Assembly: GCA_019242465.1 (NCBI GenBank) | Contig: JAFAVL010000138.1 | Span: 1-6,160 of the forward strand | Origin: Chroococcidiopsidaceae cyanobacterium CP_BM_RX_35 | GTDB taxonomy: Bacteria; Cyanobacteriota; Cyanobacteriia; Cyanobacteriales; Chroococcidiopsidaceae | Length of the DNA stretch: 6,160 nucleotides | Reading direction: 5' to 3' | Shown: one piece after another, positions 1 to 6,160 of the stretch | Layout of the letters: every line of letters begins with the position of its first letter | How positions within the stretch are numbered: position 1 is the first letter of the stretch | Made by a program: the position numbers and the translations under genes | Notes under the pieces: generated by a model | What the model was told of the DNA's origin: nothing | Seen by the model: the letters and a program-made list of their open reading frames with translations, nothing else | Database searches by the model: none

Positions 1-443
1 AGCCCGATAAACACTAATACGATTGCTACCGTAATTCCCAAAGACGAGGTAGGAAGATATCTGAATTGGCGTTGTTCGAGATTTTTCAGAAGGCGCCAAT
101 GACCGATTACCGATGCCAAGAGGGCGAACACTCCCAACGTAATTAGACTGAGTCCGAGGACTCTTTCTTCGCTAATACGGTTGAATGACGTTCCCACTTC
201 CGCTTGTTTCAAATAGGTGAAGAACCGATCGATACCGAATCCAAAAGTAATCATAGAGAGGGAGGTGCGAATCCATGCCATTAGCGTACGTTCGGCAGCT
301 AAGCGATTGCGATCTCTGGCAAGGTCAGTTCGGGTAACTGCCAGTTCAGTGTTGCTTAACCCCGCAAATTGTGAAGCAGCTTGAGCTATTTGCTCATTGC
401 CTTCTGACTCAGAATTAGTAGGGGATTGGGAGAGGTTAGTCAT
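1..443 (-). CDS. DUF202 (YidH-like) small membrane protein, 3' end cut by the window
   Basis: The frame reads from ATG at 443 to the left edge without a stop, giving 147 codons. Residues 1-35 are polar and probably cytosolic. They are followed by the block LARDRNRLAAERTLMAWIRT (41-60), which carries the DUF202 family hallmark (AxERTxLAWxRT-like) leading into the first membrane segment (about 54-72). A second membrane segment lies at about 96-115 and a third begins near 134 and is still running at the edge. DUF202 proteins are usually about 100-130 residues with three helices, so this one has a longer N-terminus and probably only a few residues are missing. The family's function is not established. 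The start lies 10 bases after the transporter's stop codon. No Shine-Dalgarno sequence precedes it, only A/T-rich DNA, so translation may depend on reinitiation from the upstream gene. Family assignment is firm; role unknown. Confidence 0.88.
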   Translation of the reverse strand, partial: MTNLSQSPTNSESEGNEQIAQAASQFAGLSNTELAVTRTDLARDRNRLAAERTLMAWIRTSLSMITFGFGIDRFFTYLKQAEVGTSFNRISEERVLGLSLITLGVFALLASVIGHWRLLKNLEQRQFRYLPTSSLGITVAIVLVFIG

Positions 444-453
444 AAATTTAAAT

Positions 454-1884
454 TTATTCACTGCTAACAGCTTCAAGCGATCGTCCCGTTGTTTCAACTC
501 GAAACAGGTAAGTAATGACCGCTGCTAATAAACAGCTTAGGGATAACAGCAACAGTAGAGTAGGCGCGCCTAACGATTTTTGCAAAGTTGGTAAGGCAAA
601 CGTACCTAATACAGCTCCAGCTTTGGCAAAAGCAGCAGCAAATCCGGCACCGCTAGCTCGGATGGAGGTGGGGAAAACCTCTCCCGACAAGAGAAATGTT
701 GTGGAGTTGGGACCAGCATTCATCATGAGGTTGAAGACGAGGAAGCCGATGAAGACGAGCGCGAGATTAGGCATGTTACCAACTGCTAAAACACTAGATA
801 CCGCCAAAATTAACAGCCCGATCGCCATTCCTACAAAACCCGTGATCTGTAGCCGAATGCGCCCGACGCGATCGATTAACAGCACTGCAATTAAGAAGCC
901 CACAATCAAAAACACATCGACAAAAGCCGATCCTTTGGCAGATGCCATTTCTCTTGTCATAAAATCGGCTTCACTGCCGAAGGCAAGCGCGCCAATAATT
1001 GCGGGAGTAAAAATGCCAATCCCATAGGTGGCAATATCTTGCAGAAACCAGGGGACTGAGACAAAAAATGTGTTGCGGCGGTACTGCGGTGAAAATAATG
1101 CACCATAGGATAGGCTCGGTTCCCGTTCGGGCGGATCGGTTTGGGGCGTGATGTCGATCGGCTCCTCCAGTAGAGTAGAGGCGGCTTTCGATGCCGCCTC
1201 ATATTCCCCTCTAGTGATGTAATAGCGGGGGCTTTCTAGTAGGAAACTGAAGCGGAGAATACCGACAACGAGCGCCAGCGCTAGCCCCACGCCAAGCATC
1301 CAGCGCCAGGCATACTGAATTGCCGGTTGGGCAGAATCTGGGTAAATAGTTTGAAACAGGTGAATCACGATTAGCCCGGTCAAGGCTCCTGTGAGTGCGC
1401 CCAGCGCCTGAAAGGTAAACGCCCCAACTACCATGCGTCCCCGTAGTCGAGAGGGGACATTCTCGGTGATGTAGGAGACGCTAATCGGATAGTCTGCACC
1501 GATGCCTACACCTACTAGGAAGCGAAACACAATCAGTGAGGCCGCATTCCATGCCAATGCAGTTCCAGCCGTGGCGATGACAAAGATAGCAATATCCACA
1601 ATGAGCATGATCTGTCGTCCAATTTTGTCAGTAATGGGTCCGAGCACAAGCGACCCTAACAATGACCCGGCGACAGCTGCTACTGCAACGGCTCCAACTT
1701 CAGTAGAACTCAGGTCAAAATCACGTTTCAGAAATGGAATTGCGACGCCAATGATGAAAAAGTCAAAGCCATCGAGGGCAATCAAGCCAGCAGATAATGC
1801 CCAGAGCAGCCACATGACGCGGGTAATCTCGGAGGCATCCAGCCGTTGCTCAAATGATGGCGGTTGAGCTGTTGTCGTTGTCAT
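454..1884 (-). CDS. Major facilitator superfamily transporter (sugar porter / phosphate:H+ symporter-like)
   Basis: A 476-residue inner-membrane secondary transporter with twelve predicted helices in two halves, joined by a cytosolic loop at about 215-270. Family signatures seen: LDGFDFF in helix 1 (37-43); motif A, GPITDKIGR (82-90), repeated in the second half as DRVGR (338-342); RFLVGVGIGADYPIS (121-135); ESPR (217-220) after helix 6; GPNSTTFLLSGEVFP (391-405) followed by TSIRASG (406-412); and VETTGRSLE (463-471), like the PETKG end motif of sugar porters. The GPN..TF..GEVFP block and WFLQDIATYGIG (279-290) recall Pho84-type phosphate:H+ symporters, but the substrate cannot be read from sequence; organic acids, sugars, phosphate or sulfate are all possible. 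The ATG overlaps the stop of the upstream UPF0114 gene (ATGA, 1881-1884). An AGGGGA at 1895-1900 lies 10 bases upstream. The family is near certain; the substrate is open. Confidence 0.93.
   Translation of the reverse strand: MTTTTAQPPSFEQRLDASEITRVMWLLWALSAGLIALDGFDFFIIGVAIPFLKRDFDLSSTEVGAVAVAAVAGSLLGSLVLGPITDKIGRQIMLIVDIAIFVIATAGTALAWNAASLIVFRFLVGVGIGADYPISVSYITENVPSRLRGRMVVGAFTFQALGALTGALTGLIVIHLFQTIYPDSAQPAIQYAWRWMLGVGLALALVVGILRFSFLLESPRYYITRGEYEAASKAASTLLEEPIDITPQTDPPEREPSLSYGALFSPQYRRNTFFVSVPWFLQDIATYGIGIFTPAIIGALAFGSEADFMTREMASAKGSAFVDVFLIVGFLIAVLLIDRVGRIRLQITGFVGMAIGLLILAVSSVLAVGNMPNLALVFIGFLVFNLMMNAGPNSTTFLLSGEVFPTSIRASGAGFAAAFAKAGAVLGTFALPTLQKSLGAPTLLLLLSLSCLLAAVITYLFRVETTGRSLEAVSSE
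1881..1884 (-). other. ATGA stop/start overlap between UPF0114 gene and transporter
   Basis: On the minus strand the four bases ATGA hold the transporter's ATG and the upstream gene's TGA. Such overlaps normally mean that ribosomes finishing the first gene restart on the second. The AGGGGA at 1895-1900, inside the end of the first gene, would help restart. Confidence 0.9.
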
Positions 1885-2435
1885 TCTTCAGATTTCCCCT
1901 CGAAACTCATGAGCCGTGTACTTAACGCGATCGCAATAATCGACAGTGGAATGACCAAAATTTGCCACTCGATGTTGCCAATCTTGACCGTCTCTAGCAT
2001 CCGTTTGACGAAGATCACGCTGAGAAGAACAATGAGAACCTCTAAAAGACTTTTCTTAAGAACAGTGATATTTTTAACTTTCAGCCATTGTGGAGCTTTG
2101 GGCAAATCTTGATTGAGATTAATAAATAGGGAATAGATGCCATAGGCAAAGTAGAGGAATGCTAAACCCACGAGAAAGTTATCAAGAGATTCGAGTAATT
2201 GCAGAGTGGCTTCCTCATCAGGCTTGATATGAATGGGTTCTTCAGAAAAGCCACCGAAAACAATCAAGAAAGCGCCAAGCGTGTTTTTAGCACCAATGAA
2301 CAGCATTAGAAATGAACCAGCGAGAGAAGAAAGAATAGTGATCGCACTAATTAATCGGGTCCAAGCAATTAACTTCAGCAGTCTAGGAAGATCTGTCTGA
2401 TATTGTGGATTGGAATCTTCAGTCTCGAATGTCAT
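1881..2435 (-). CDS. UPF0114 (YqhA) family integral membrane protein
   Basis: From ATG at 2435 the product is 184 residues with about four to five hydrophobic segments (roughly 24-47, 52-63, 84-106, 126-144 and 154-173). Two blocks match UPF0114/YqhA: LDNFLVGLAFLYFAYGIYSL (84-103), the usual 'LVD..LVG..L....GxYxLF' helix, and VKNITVLKKSLLEVLIVLLS (120-139) followed by VIFVKRMLE, the usual 'LK.K....I..IS....L..F'. E. coli YqhA is about 164 residues, so length fits. The frame stays open upstream to a GTG at 2534 (217 residues), but that GTG has no ribosome binding site and the added 33 residues do not look like the family, so I prefer ATG 2435, which has a weak GGA 7-9 bases upstream. Function of the family is not established. 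It is first in a three-gene membrane-protein set and its stop overlaps the transporter start, implying translational coupling. Confidence 0.87.
   Translation of the reverse strand: MTFETEDSNPQYQTDLPRLLKLIAWTRLISAITILSSLAGSFLMLFIGAKNTLGAFLIVFGGFSEEPIHIKPDEEATLQLLESLDNFLVGLAFLYFAYGIYSLFINLNQDLPKAPQWLKVKNITVLKKSLLEVLIVLLSVIFVKRMLETVKIGNIEWQILVIPLSIIAIALSTRLMSFEGKSEE
1927..1934. repeat. HIP1 octamer GCGATCGC
   Basis: This exact palindrome is the highly iterated octamer of many cyanobacterial genomes. It lies in the 3' part of the UPF0114 gene. Its CGATCG core occurs nine more times in the window, by eye at 226, 478, 819, 869, 1155, 2594, 2854, 3196 and 5149, against about 1.5 expected in random DNA of this length. 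Its use here is mainly as a marker of origin. Confidence 0.85.
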
Positions 2436-2567
2436 ACACTGTCCATTAGAAAAGTTATCTTCAAAATCTATGACTTGTGTGAGAAATCTGATAATAAATT
2501 GAAAAATGTTGCAAAACCATCGCCTCTCAATCACTGCTCAATGTAACAAGCGGCAGGATAACTCTTT

Positions 2568-2586
2568 CCTGCAATTTTCAAGCAGG
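2568..2586. other. Small stem-loop CCTGC...GCAGG
   Basis: Five perfect base pairs (CCTGC 2568-2572 with GCAGG 2582-2586) enclose a nine-base A/T-rich loop. The stem is short and no T-run follows on the minus strand, so it is weak as a terminator. It may simply be chance. Confidence 0.35.
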
Positions 2587-2612
2587 GATAATTCGATCGT
2601 GATGTTGTTTTG

Positions 2613-2640
2613 GTAGGGGCATGACAGATCGTGTCCCTAC
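2613..2640. repeat. GTAGGG...CCCTAC palindromic element, possible dispersed repeat or terminator
   Basis: The two arms, GTAGGGGCATGA (2613-2624) and TCGTGTCCCTAC (2629-2640), pair over 12 positions as RNA, ten Watson-Crick and two G-U, around a CAGA loop. Short intergenic palindromes that begin GTAGGGGC and end in CCCTAC are a known type of dispersed small repeat in many cyanobacteria; assignment to that class is from memory. It begins 8 bases past the sulfatase stop, so it would sit at the 3' end of that transcript. On the minus strand it is followed by CCAAAAC rather than a T-run, so transcription need not stop there; it could instead protect the mRNA end. Confidence 0.6.
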
Positions 2641-2643
2641 ACA

Positions 2644-2657
2644 TTGAATTAATTCAA
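2644..2657. other. 14-bp perfect palindrome over the sulfatase stop codon
   Basis: TTGAATTAATTCAA is fully self-complementary and contains the TAA stop (2649-2651) of the sulfatase gene. It stands three bases from the GTAGGG hairpin. A/T-rich palindromes of this size can be protein-binding sites, but the last codons (Leu-Asn-stop) explain half of it and no second copy was seen in the window. Confidence 0.35.
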
Positions 2658-5039
2658 CTCAATCGTGACTTTCTCCAAATTGCTGGTGAACGCAAATGGT
2701 GTTTCGTAGGTCTCGGTCAAAGGTGTCCCCGTGTCGTAGCCGACGTCAAGAGTTTCATCAATGGAAAGCCGATTGGGTAAACTCTTTTCGACACGCCCCT
2801 CTCCAATTCTCTTGTTGTTGGCGTACAGGGTGACAGTTCCTCCGGCAGCCGGTCGATCGGCATCTGTCTTGTACACCGCTTTCAGCGTCACCTTGCCAGT
2901 AGGTAACGTTTGGTTGGAAACGACATTGAAGCGTTCCACACCAGCCAAGTTGTAGTGATACACCAACTTACCGTCCTGCACAAACAGACCGTACCCACCA
3001 AAGCGACCCCCCTGTGTCAAAAGCACCCCTTCCGCACCTTTGGCGGGAATGACAACATCTGCTGTAATGGTATGGTTCTTATGCTTGACGTCGGGGGCAG
3101 ATCCCTCAGGTAAGCGCATGCGGTCAGGGTAGCTGAAGGTGCTCCGTCCCTGAGTCAGACTTGGTCGCAACTCTATGCGAAAGCGCTCAGTTCGACGATC
3201 GTCCAGGGGCAGTACATTGTACTTGGCAGCCTCGGCGTAGAAGAGACGCCTCATCTCCCGCAGTTTTTCCGGATTTTGTTCTGCCAGATTCTTCGCCTGG
3301 GTAAAGTCGTTGTTGATGTTGTAAAGCTCCCAATCCAAATTTATCAGATCGGCTGGCTTGGGATAGGGGTCCCAGGGAATTGAGCGTAGAGCGCTCGCCA
3401 TCCAGCCGTCGTGATAGATACCTTGGTTGCCAAACATCTCAAAATATTGGGTAGTATGGCGCGTGGGGATCTTAGCATCTTCAAAGGTGTAAATCAGACT
3501 AGTGCCCTCGATTGGTTTTTGGGCGATGCCGTTAATCTCAACAGGTGCAGAAATGCCTATAGCCTCCAAAATGGTGGGAGCAATGTCGATAACGTGGCTG
3601 AACTGGTAGCGAATCCCGCCTTTATCCTTAATGCGGTTGGGATAGGAAATGACCATGCCGTTGCGAGTACCGCCAAAGTGGGAGGCAATTTGCTTTGTCC
3701 ATTGGAAGGGTGTATCCATTGCCCATGCCCAACCAGCGGGGAAGTGGTTGAAATACATCGGACCACCAAGCTGATCGACCACTGCCAGTTTTGTCTCTAG
3801 GGGTTCAGGAATGGCGTTGAAAGCTGAATTTTCGTTCAGCAGCCCTTCCAAACCACCTTCTGCACTGGAGCCGTTATCACCTGCAATGTAAAATACTAGG
3901 GTGTTGTCGAGTTTGCCTAAGTCCTCGACCGCGTGCACCACGCGACCCACTTCACTATCGACATGAGCAGTAAACCCAGCAAACACCTCCATCATCCGGG
4001 CATAAACCTTTTGCTCCTCTGGAGATAGAGAGTCCCATGCGGGTAGTTCCTTGGGTCGCGGCGTCAGCATGGCATCGGCTGGAATCACCCCCAGCTTTTT
4101 CTGCCGCTCGTATGTTTCTTCGCGGTATTTGTCCCAACCCATGTCAAACTGACCTTTGAATTTGTCAATCCACTGCTTGGGTGTCTGATGCGGCGCATGG
4201 GTGGCACCCGGAGCAAAGTAGACGAGGAAAGGCTTTTCGGGCGATATAGCGTTAATCTGGCGAATGTAGCTGATGGCATGGTCGGCAAGGTCGGTACTGA
4301 GGTGGTAGGGTGAACCGTCTGCATTAGTCTTGGGCGGTTCGAGGCGAGTGGTGTTTTCCACCAGTGCTGGGGCGAACTGGTCGGTATCGCCTCCCACAAA
4401 TCCGTAGAAGTAATCAAAACCCTGGGCATTGGGCCAATGATCGAACGGTCCAGCCATGCTTGTTTCCCAGTCGGGGACGTTGTGGTTTTTGCCCAACCAA
4501 GCTGTGGCGTAGCCATACTCCTGGAGCACTTTGGCAAATGTGCCTGTGCTTTGGGGAATGACCCCGGTGTAGCCGGGAAAGCCAGTTCCCAATTCTTGAA
4601 TAATGCCCGTGCTAGCGGAATGGTGATTGCGTCCAGTCAGTAGAGCCGCACGAGTAGGCGAGCACAGGGCTGTTGTGTGAAATTGGGTGTAACGCAGACC
4701 GTTTTTTGCCAAGCGATCAAACGTTGGGGTAGGAATGGGACCGCCAAAGGTGCCTGTCTGCCCATAACCAACATCATCGAGCAGCACTAGTAAAATATTG
4801 GGCGGGTTTTCAATGCCATAAGTAGATGGCAACTTTAGCTGCGGCTTCACGGGCTCGGAATCTTTGAAGGTCAACCCAATTTTGCCTGTGAAGGGTTTGT
4901 CGGGATGGGGTAAAATTTCCTGTGCCAAAGCAGGTAGCGGGAAAAGGCTGATACTGACAAGGACAGCGACGAGCAAGTGCATAGCGATTGTCCTTGCTAT
5001 CACTGCTAAGTGCGAGATCGTTGAATGGATTCGCAACAT
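2649..5039 (-). CDS. Secreted large arylsulfatase (Cys-type, formylglycine-dependent) with C-terminal beta-rich domain
   Basis: Hydrolyses sulfate esters outside the cytoplasm; the substrate is unknown. The ATG at 5039 gives 796 residues and has GAGGAG nine bases upstream. Residues 1-39 form a Sec signal peptide (hydrophobic about 20-36, likely cut after PALA). The alkaline-phosphatase-fold domain follows with the full active-site set of AtsA-type sulfatases: NILLVLLDD (metal-binding D88, D89), [12 protein letters not shown] (126-137; C126 becomes formylglycine, R130), LGKNH (K184, H186), ATHAPH (H281), GDNG (D388, N389), and probable K449 in QWTKQ. From about 640 to the end there is a beta-strand-rich region resembling concanavalin-like/LamG folds. 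AtsA of Pseudomonas is about 536 residues, so the extra length is mainly this C-terminal domain and central insertions; long forms are also known in mycobacteria. It is a paralogue of the gene upstream. The frame also allows ATG 5069, which lacks support, and ATG 4982, which has AAGGA eight bases upstream. Confidence 0.94.
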   Translation of the reverse strand: MLRIHSTISHLAVIARTIAMHLLVAVLVSISLFPLPALAQEILPHPDKPFTGKIGLTFKDSEPVKPQLKLPSTYGIENPPNILLVLLDDVGYGQTGTFGGPIPTPTFDRLAKNGLRYTQFHTTALCSPTRAALLTGRNHHSASTGIIQELGTGFPGYTGVIPQSTGTFAKVLQEYGYATAWLGKNHNVPDWETSMAGPFDHWPNAQGFDYFYGFVGGDTDQFAPALVENTTRLEPPKTNADGSPYHLSTDLADHAISYIRQINAISPEKPFLVYFAPGATHAPHQTPKQWIDKFKGQFDMGWDKYREETYERQKKLGVIPADAMLTPRPKELPAWDSLSPEEQKVYARMMEVFAGFTAHVDSEVGRVVHAVEDLGKLDNTLVFYIAGDNGSSAEGGLEGLLNENSAFNAIPEPLETKLAVVDQLGGPMYFNHFPAGWAWAMDTPFQWTKQIASHFGGTRNGMVISYPNRIKDKGGIRYQFSHVIDIAPTILEAIGISAPVEINGIAQKPIEGTSLIYTFEDAKIPTRHTTQYFEMFGNQGIYHDGWMASALRSIPWDPYPKPADLINLDWELYNINNDFTQAKNLAEQNPEKLREMRRLFYAEAAKYNVLPLDDRRTERFRIELRPSLTQGRSTFSYPDRMRLPEGSAPDVKHKNHTITADVVIPAKGAEGVLLTQGGRFGGYGLFVQDGKLVYHYNLAGVERFNVVSNQTLPTGKVTLKAVYKTDADRPAAGGTVTLYANNKRIGEGRVEKSLPNRLSIDETLDVGYDTGTPLTETYETPFAFTSNLEKVTIELN

Positions 5040-5048
5040 GCGTTTTAA

Positions 5049-5054
5049 CTCCTC
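5049..5054 (-). promoter_or_regulatory. Shine-Dalgarno GAGGAG that sets the sulfatase start
   Basis: GAGGAG on the minus strand ends nine bases before ATG 5039. It falls inside the reading frame that opens at ATG 5069, which argues that the ten N-terminal residues of the longer version are not translated. Confidence 0.7.
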
Positions 5055-5079
5055 TAAATCATTCAACATATGAGGTGCG

Positions 5080-5107
5080 GGGTGTAGCAGAAGATTCGAC
5101 TACACCC
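5080..5107. other. Strong stem-loop between the two sulfatase genes
   Basis: Eight perfect pairs, GGGTGTAG (5080-5087) with CTACACCC (5100-5107), enclose a 12-base loop. Three more pairs outside a small internal loop (GTG 5075-5077 with CAC 5109-5111) extend it. It starts 15 bases past the stop of the upstream sulfatase and ends about 26 bases before the Shine-Dalgarno of the next. On the minus strand no T-run follows, so it is not a classic intrinsic terminator. It could trim or protect the upstream mRNA and set different levels of the two paralogues. Confidence 0.6.
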
Positions 5108-5122
5108 TCACTGCTGCCATAT

Positions 5123-6160
5123 CTACTTCAGGTCAATCGTGACCTTCTCGATCGAGCCAGTGAAAGTGAAGGGTGGCTTATAGGCAGTGCTAACGGGAGC
5201 CTGCAAGTCCATCCCCACATCCTGGGTATCCACACCGAATCGTCCCGCAACAGTCTTCTCAATCCGACCCTGACCTACCTGGCGACCATTGATAAACAGC
5301 TTGCCAGTACCACCTTTGCCTACGCCGCCGTCGTAGTCAAAATCAAACCGAACTTTGACCTTGCCCGCAGGCACTGGCGACGAGGAAGAAATCGAGTAGC
5401 GATCAACATCAAACCAGTTGTAGTCGTAGACCAGCTTGTCGTCTTTGATGTAAAGGGTATAACCGCTGGTGGTGCCGCCCATTGCCAAGATTGCGCCTTC
5501 AGCTCCCTTTTCCGGAATCACGAGATCGGCAGTGATGCTGTGGGATCTATTCTTTGTATTAGGTGCGCTTCCCTCCGGCAGATGGGTTAGTCCGCTGAAA
5601 AACACGAAGTGGTTACGCCCTGTTGTAAAGCTGGGGCGCAAGCTGACATCAGTCCGCTCAGCGAAGCGGTCATCTAGAGGAAAGACGTTGTACTTCTCTC
5701 CCTCCAACAAAAAGAGATTCTGCATCTCCTGTAATTTCTCGGGATTGGTAGCCGATAAATCATTGGCTTGGGTGAAGTCTTCATTCAGGTCAAACAATTC
5801 CCATTTGTCTTCCTCAAAGGGGACGGTTCCGGCATTGCTCCAAGGCACTCGATTGTGGAAGGCAGATGCCATCCAACCATCGTCATAAATCGCTCGATGC
5901 CCAAACATCTCGAAATATTGGGTATTCCGCTTACCATCCGCCTTCTCTCCCGATTTATCAAAGGTATAGGTCAAGCTCACTCCTTCGATGGGCTTTTGAG
6001 CTATCCCGTTATAGAACCTCGGCTCCTCAATGCCAGTCACCTCTAGAAGGGTTGGTGCGATATCTATGACATGGTGGAATTGGTCCCGCACTCCGCCCCG
6101 ATCTTTAATCTGCTTAGGCCAGGAGATCACCATTGGATTACGGGTCCCCCCAAAATAGGA
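5123..6160 (-). CDS. Second large arylsulfatase, C-terminal part only (5' end beyond the window)
   Basis: The frame is open from the right edge to TAG at 5123, giving 345 residues that begin SYFGGTRNPMVISWP. This matches [15 protein letters not shown] (residues 453-467) of the neighbouring sulfatase and stays collinear to the end, with roughly half the residues identical by eye. Shared blocks are [33 protein letters not shown] versus [31 protein letters not shown], and the ending EKVTIDLK versus EKVTIELN. The visible part is therefore the last third of the sulfatase domain plus the beta-rich C-terminal domain. The metal ligands, formylglycine motif and signal peptide lie outside, so activity and export cannot be confirmed here. 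The ATG at 6133 is internal and not a start. Its stop lies 83 bases before the next sulfatase start, so the two probably share a transcript. Confidence 0.92.
   Translation of the reverse strand, partial: SYFGGTRNPMVISWPKQIKDRGGVRDQFHHVIDIAPTLLEVTGIEEPRFYNGIAQKPIEGVSLTYTFDKSGEKADGKRNTQYFEMFGHRAIYDDGWMASAFHNRVPWSNAGTVPFEEDKWELFDLNEDFTQANDLSATNPEKLQEMQNLFLLEGEKYNVFPLDDRFAERTDVSLRPSFTTGRNHFVFFSGLTHLPEGSAPNTKNRSHSITADLVIPEKGAEGAILAMGGTTSGYTLYIKDDKLVYDYNWFDVDRYSISSSSPVPAGKVKVRFDFDYDGGVGKGGTGKLFINGRQVGQGRIEKTVAGRFGVDTQDVGMDLQAPVSTAYKPPFTFTGSIEKVTIDLK

Larger units (their letters stand above)
2436..2648. other. Intergenic region between sulfatase and membrane-protein operon
   Basis: This 213-base gap follows the sulfatase stop and precedes the preferred UPF0114 start. 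It contains two stem-loops (2568-2586 and 2613-2640) and part of a palindrome over the sulfatase stop. On the minus strand the part nearest the UPF0114 gene is A/T-rich (about 2465-2510), with a TATTAT that could serve as a -10 element. No well-spaced -35 element accompanies it, so I do not call a promoter. The 99 bases from 2436 to 2534 are open in the UPF0114 frame and would be coding if the GTG at 2534 were the true start. Confidence 0.6.

Noticed and set aside
561..572. TAGGCGCGCCTA, a perfect 12-bp palindrome
   Set aside because: It sits inside the transporter coding region, where it encodes part of the Leu-Gly-Ala-Pro stretch, and no other copy was seen. It is most simply chance.
515..1027. 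Plus-strand open frame of 170 codons
   Set aside because: It is the complement of the transporter's well-conserved second half, with composition typical of an antisense frame.
2460..2510. Promoter with a TATTAT -10 element ahead of the UPF0114 gene
   Set aside because: No acceptable -35 hexamer stands 16-18 bases upstream, and A/T-rich DNA makes such hexamers frequent.
4085..4537. Minus-strand frame of 150 codons in another phase within the sulfatase gene
   Set aside because: It is out of frame with a clear sulfatase core, and no motif in it suggests a second protein.
4988..5590. Plus-strand open frame of 200 codons across the gap between the sulfatases
   Set aside because: It lies antisense to both sulfatase genes, has no recognisable domain and no ribosome binding site I can support. 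Conserved sulfatase motifs on the minus strand explain the DNA.
6131..6133. ATG as the start of the right-hand sulfatase
   Set aside because: Codons upstream, to the window edge, continue to match the paralogue (SYFGGTRN versus SHFGGTRN), so the gene starts outside the window.

Overview
The window most likely comes from a cyanobacterium. By eye I count ten CGATCG hexamers in 6.16 kb (1.5 expected by chance), one of them inside a full GCGATCGC octamer (HIP1) at 1927-1934. A short GTAGGG...CCCTAC palindrome of a type common between cyanobacterial genes lies at 2613-2640. The proteins also fit a cyanobacterium, but I could not run a search to name the genus.

Every supported gene is on the minus strand, so transcription runs from high to low coordinates. 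Right part (6160 to 2649): two tandem large arylsulfatase paralogues. The first (5123-6160) is cut by the window edge and only its C-terminal 345 residues are visible. The second (2649-5039) is complete, has a Sec-type signal peptide, a Cys-type formylglycine motif (CSPTR) and a C-terminal beta-rich domain. An 83-base gap with a strong hairpin separates them. Middle (2436-2648): a 213-base gap with two stem-loops and a 14-bp palindrome over the sulfatase stop codon. I see no convincing promoter there.

Left part (2435 to 1): a compact set of three membrane-protein genes. It contains a UPF0114/YqhA-family protein, a 12-helix major facilitator transporter with resemblance to phosphate:H+ symporters and sugar porters, and a DUF202/YidH-like protein that runs off the left edge. 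The first two overlap by the four bases ATGA and the last two are 10 bases apart, so they are almost certainly one operon.

How they may work together (inference): the exported sulfatases would release sulfate from organic sulfate esters outside the cytoplasm, and the transporter could import sulfate, a desulfated product or another anion. Only gene order and direction support this link. No sulfatase-maturing enzyme and no regulator gene is in the window.
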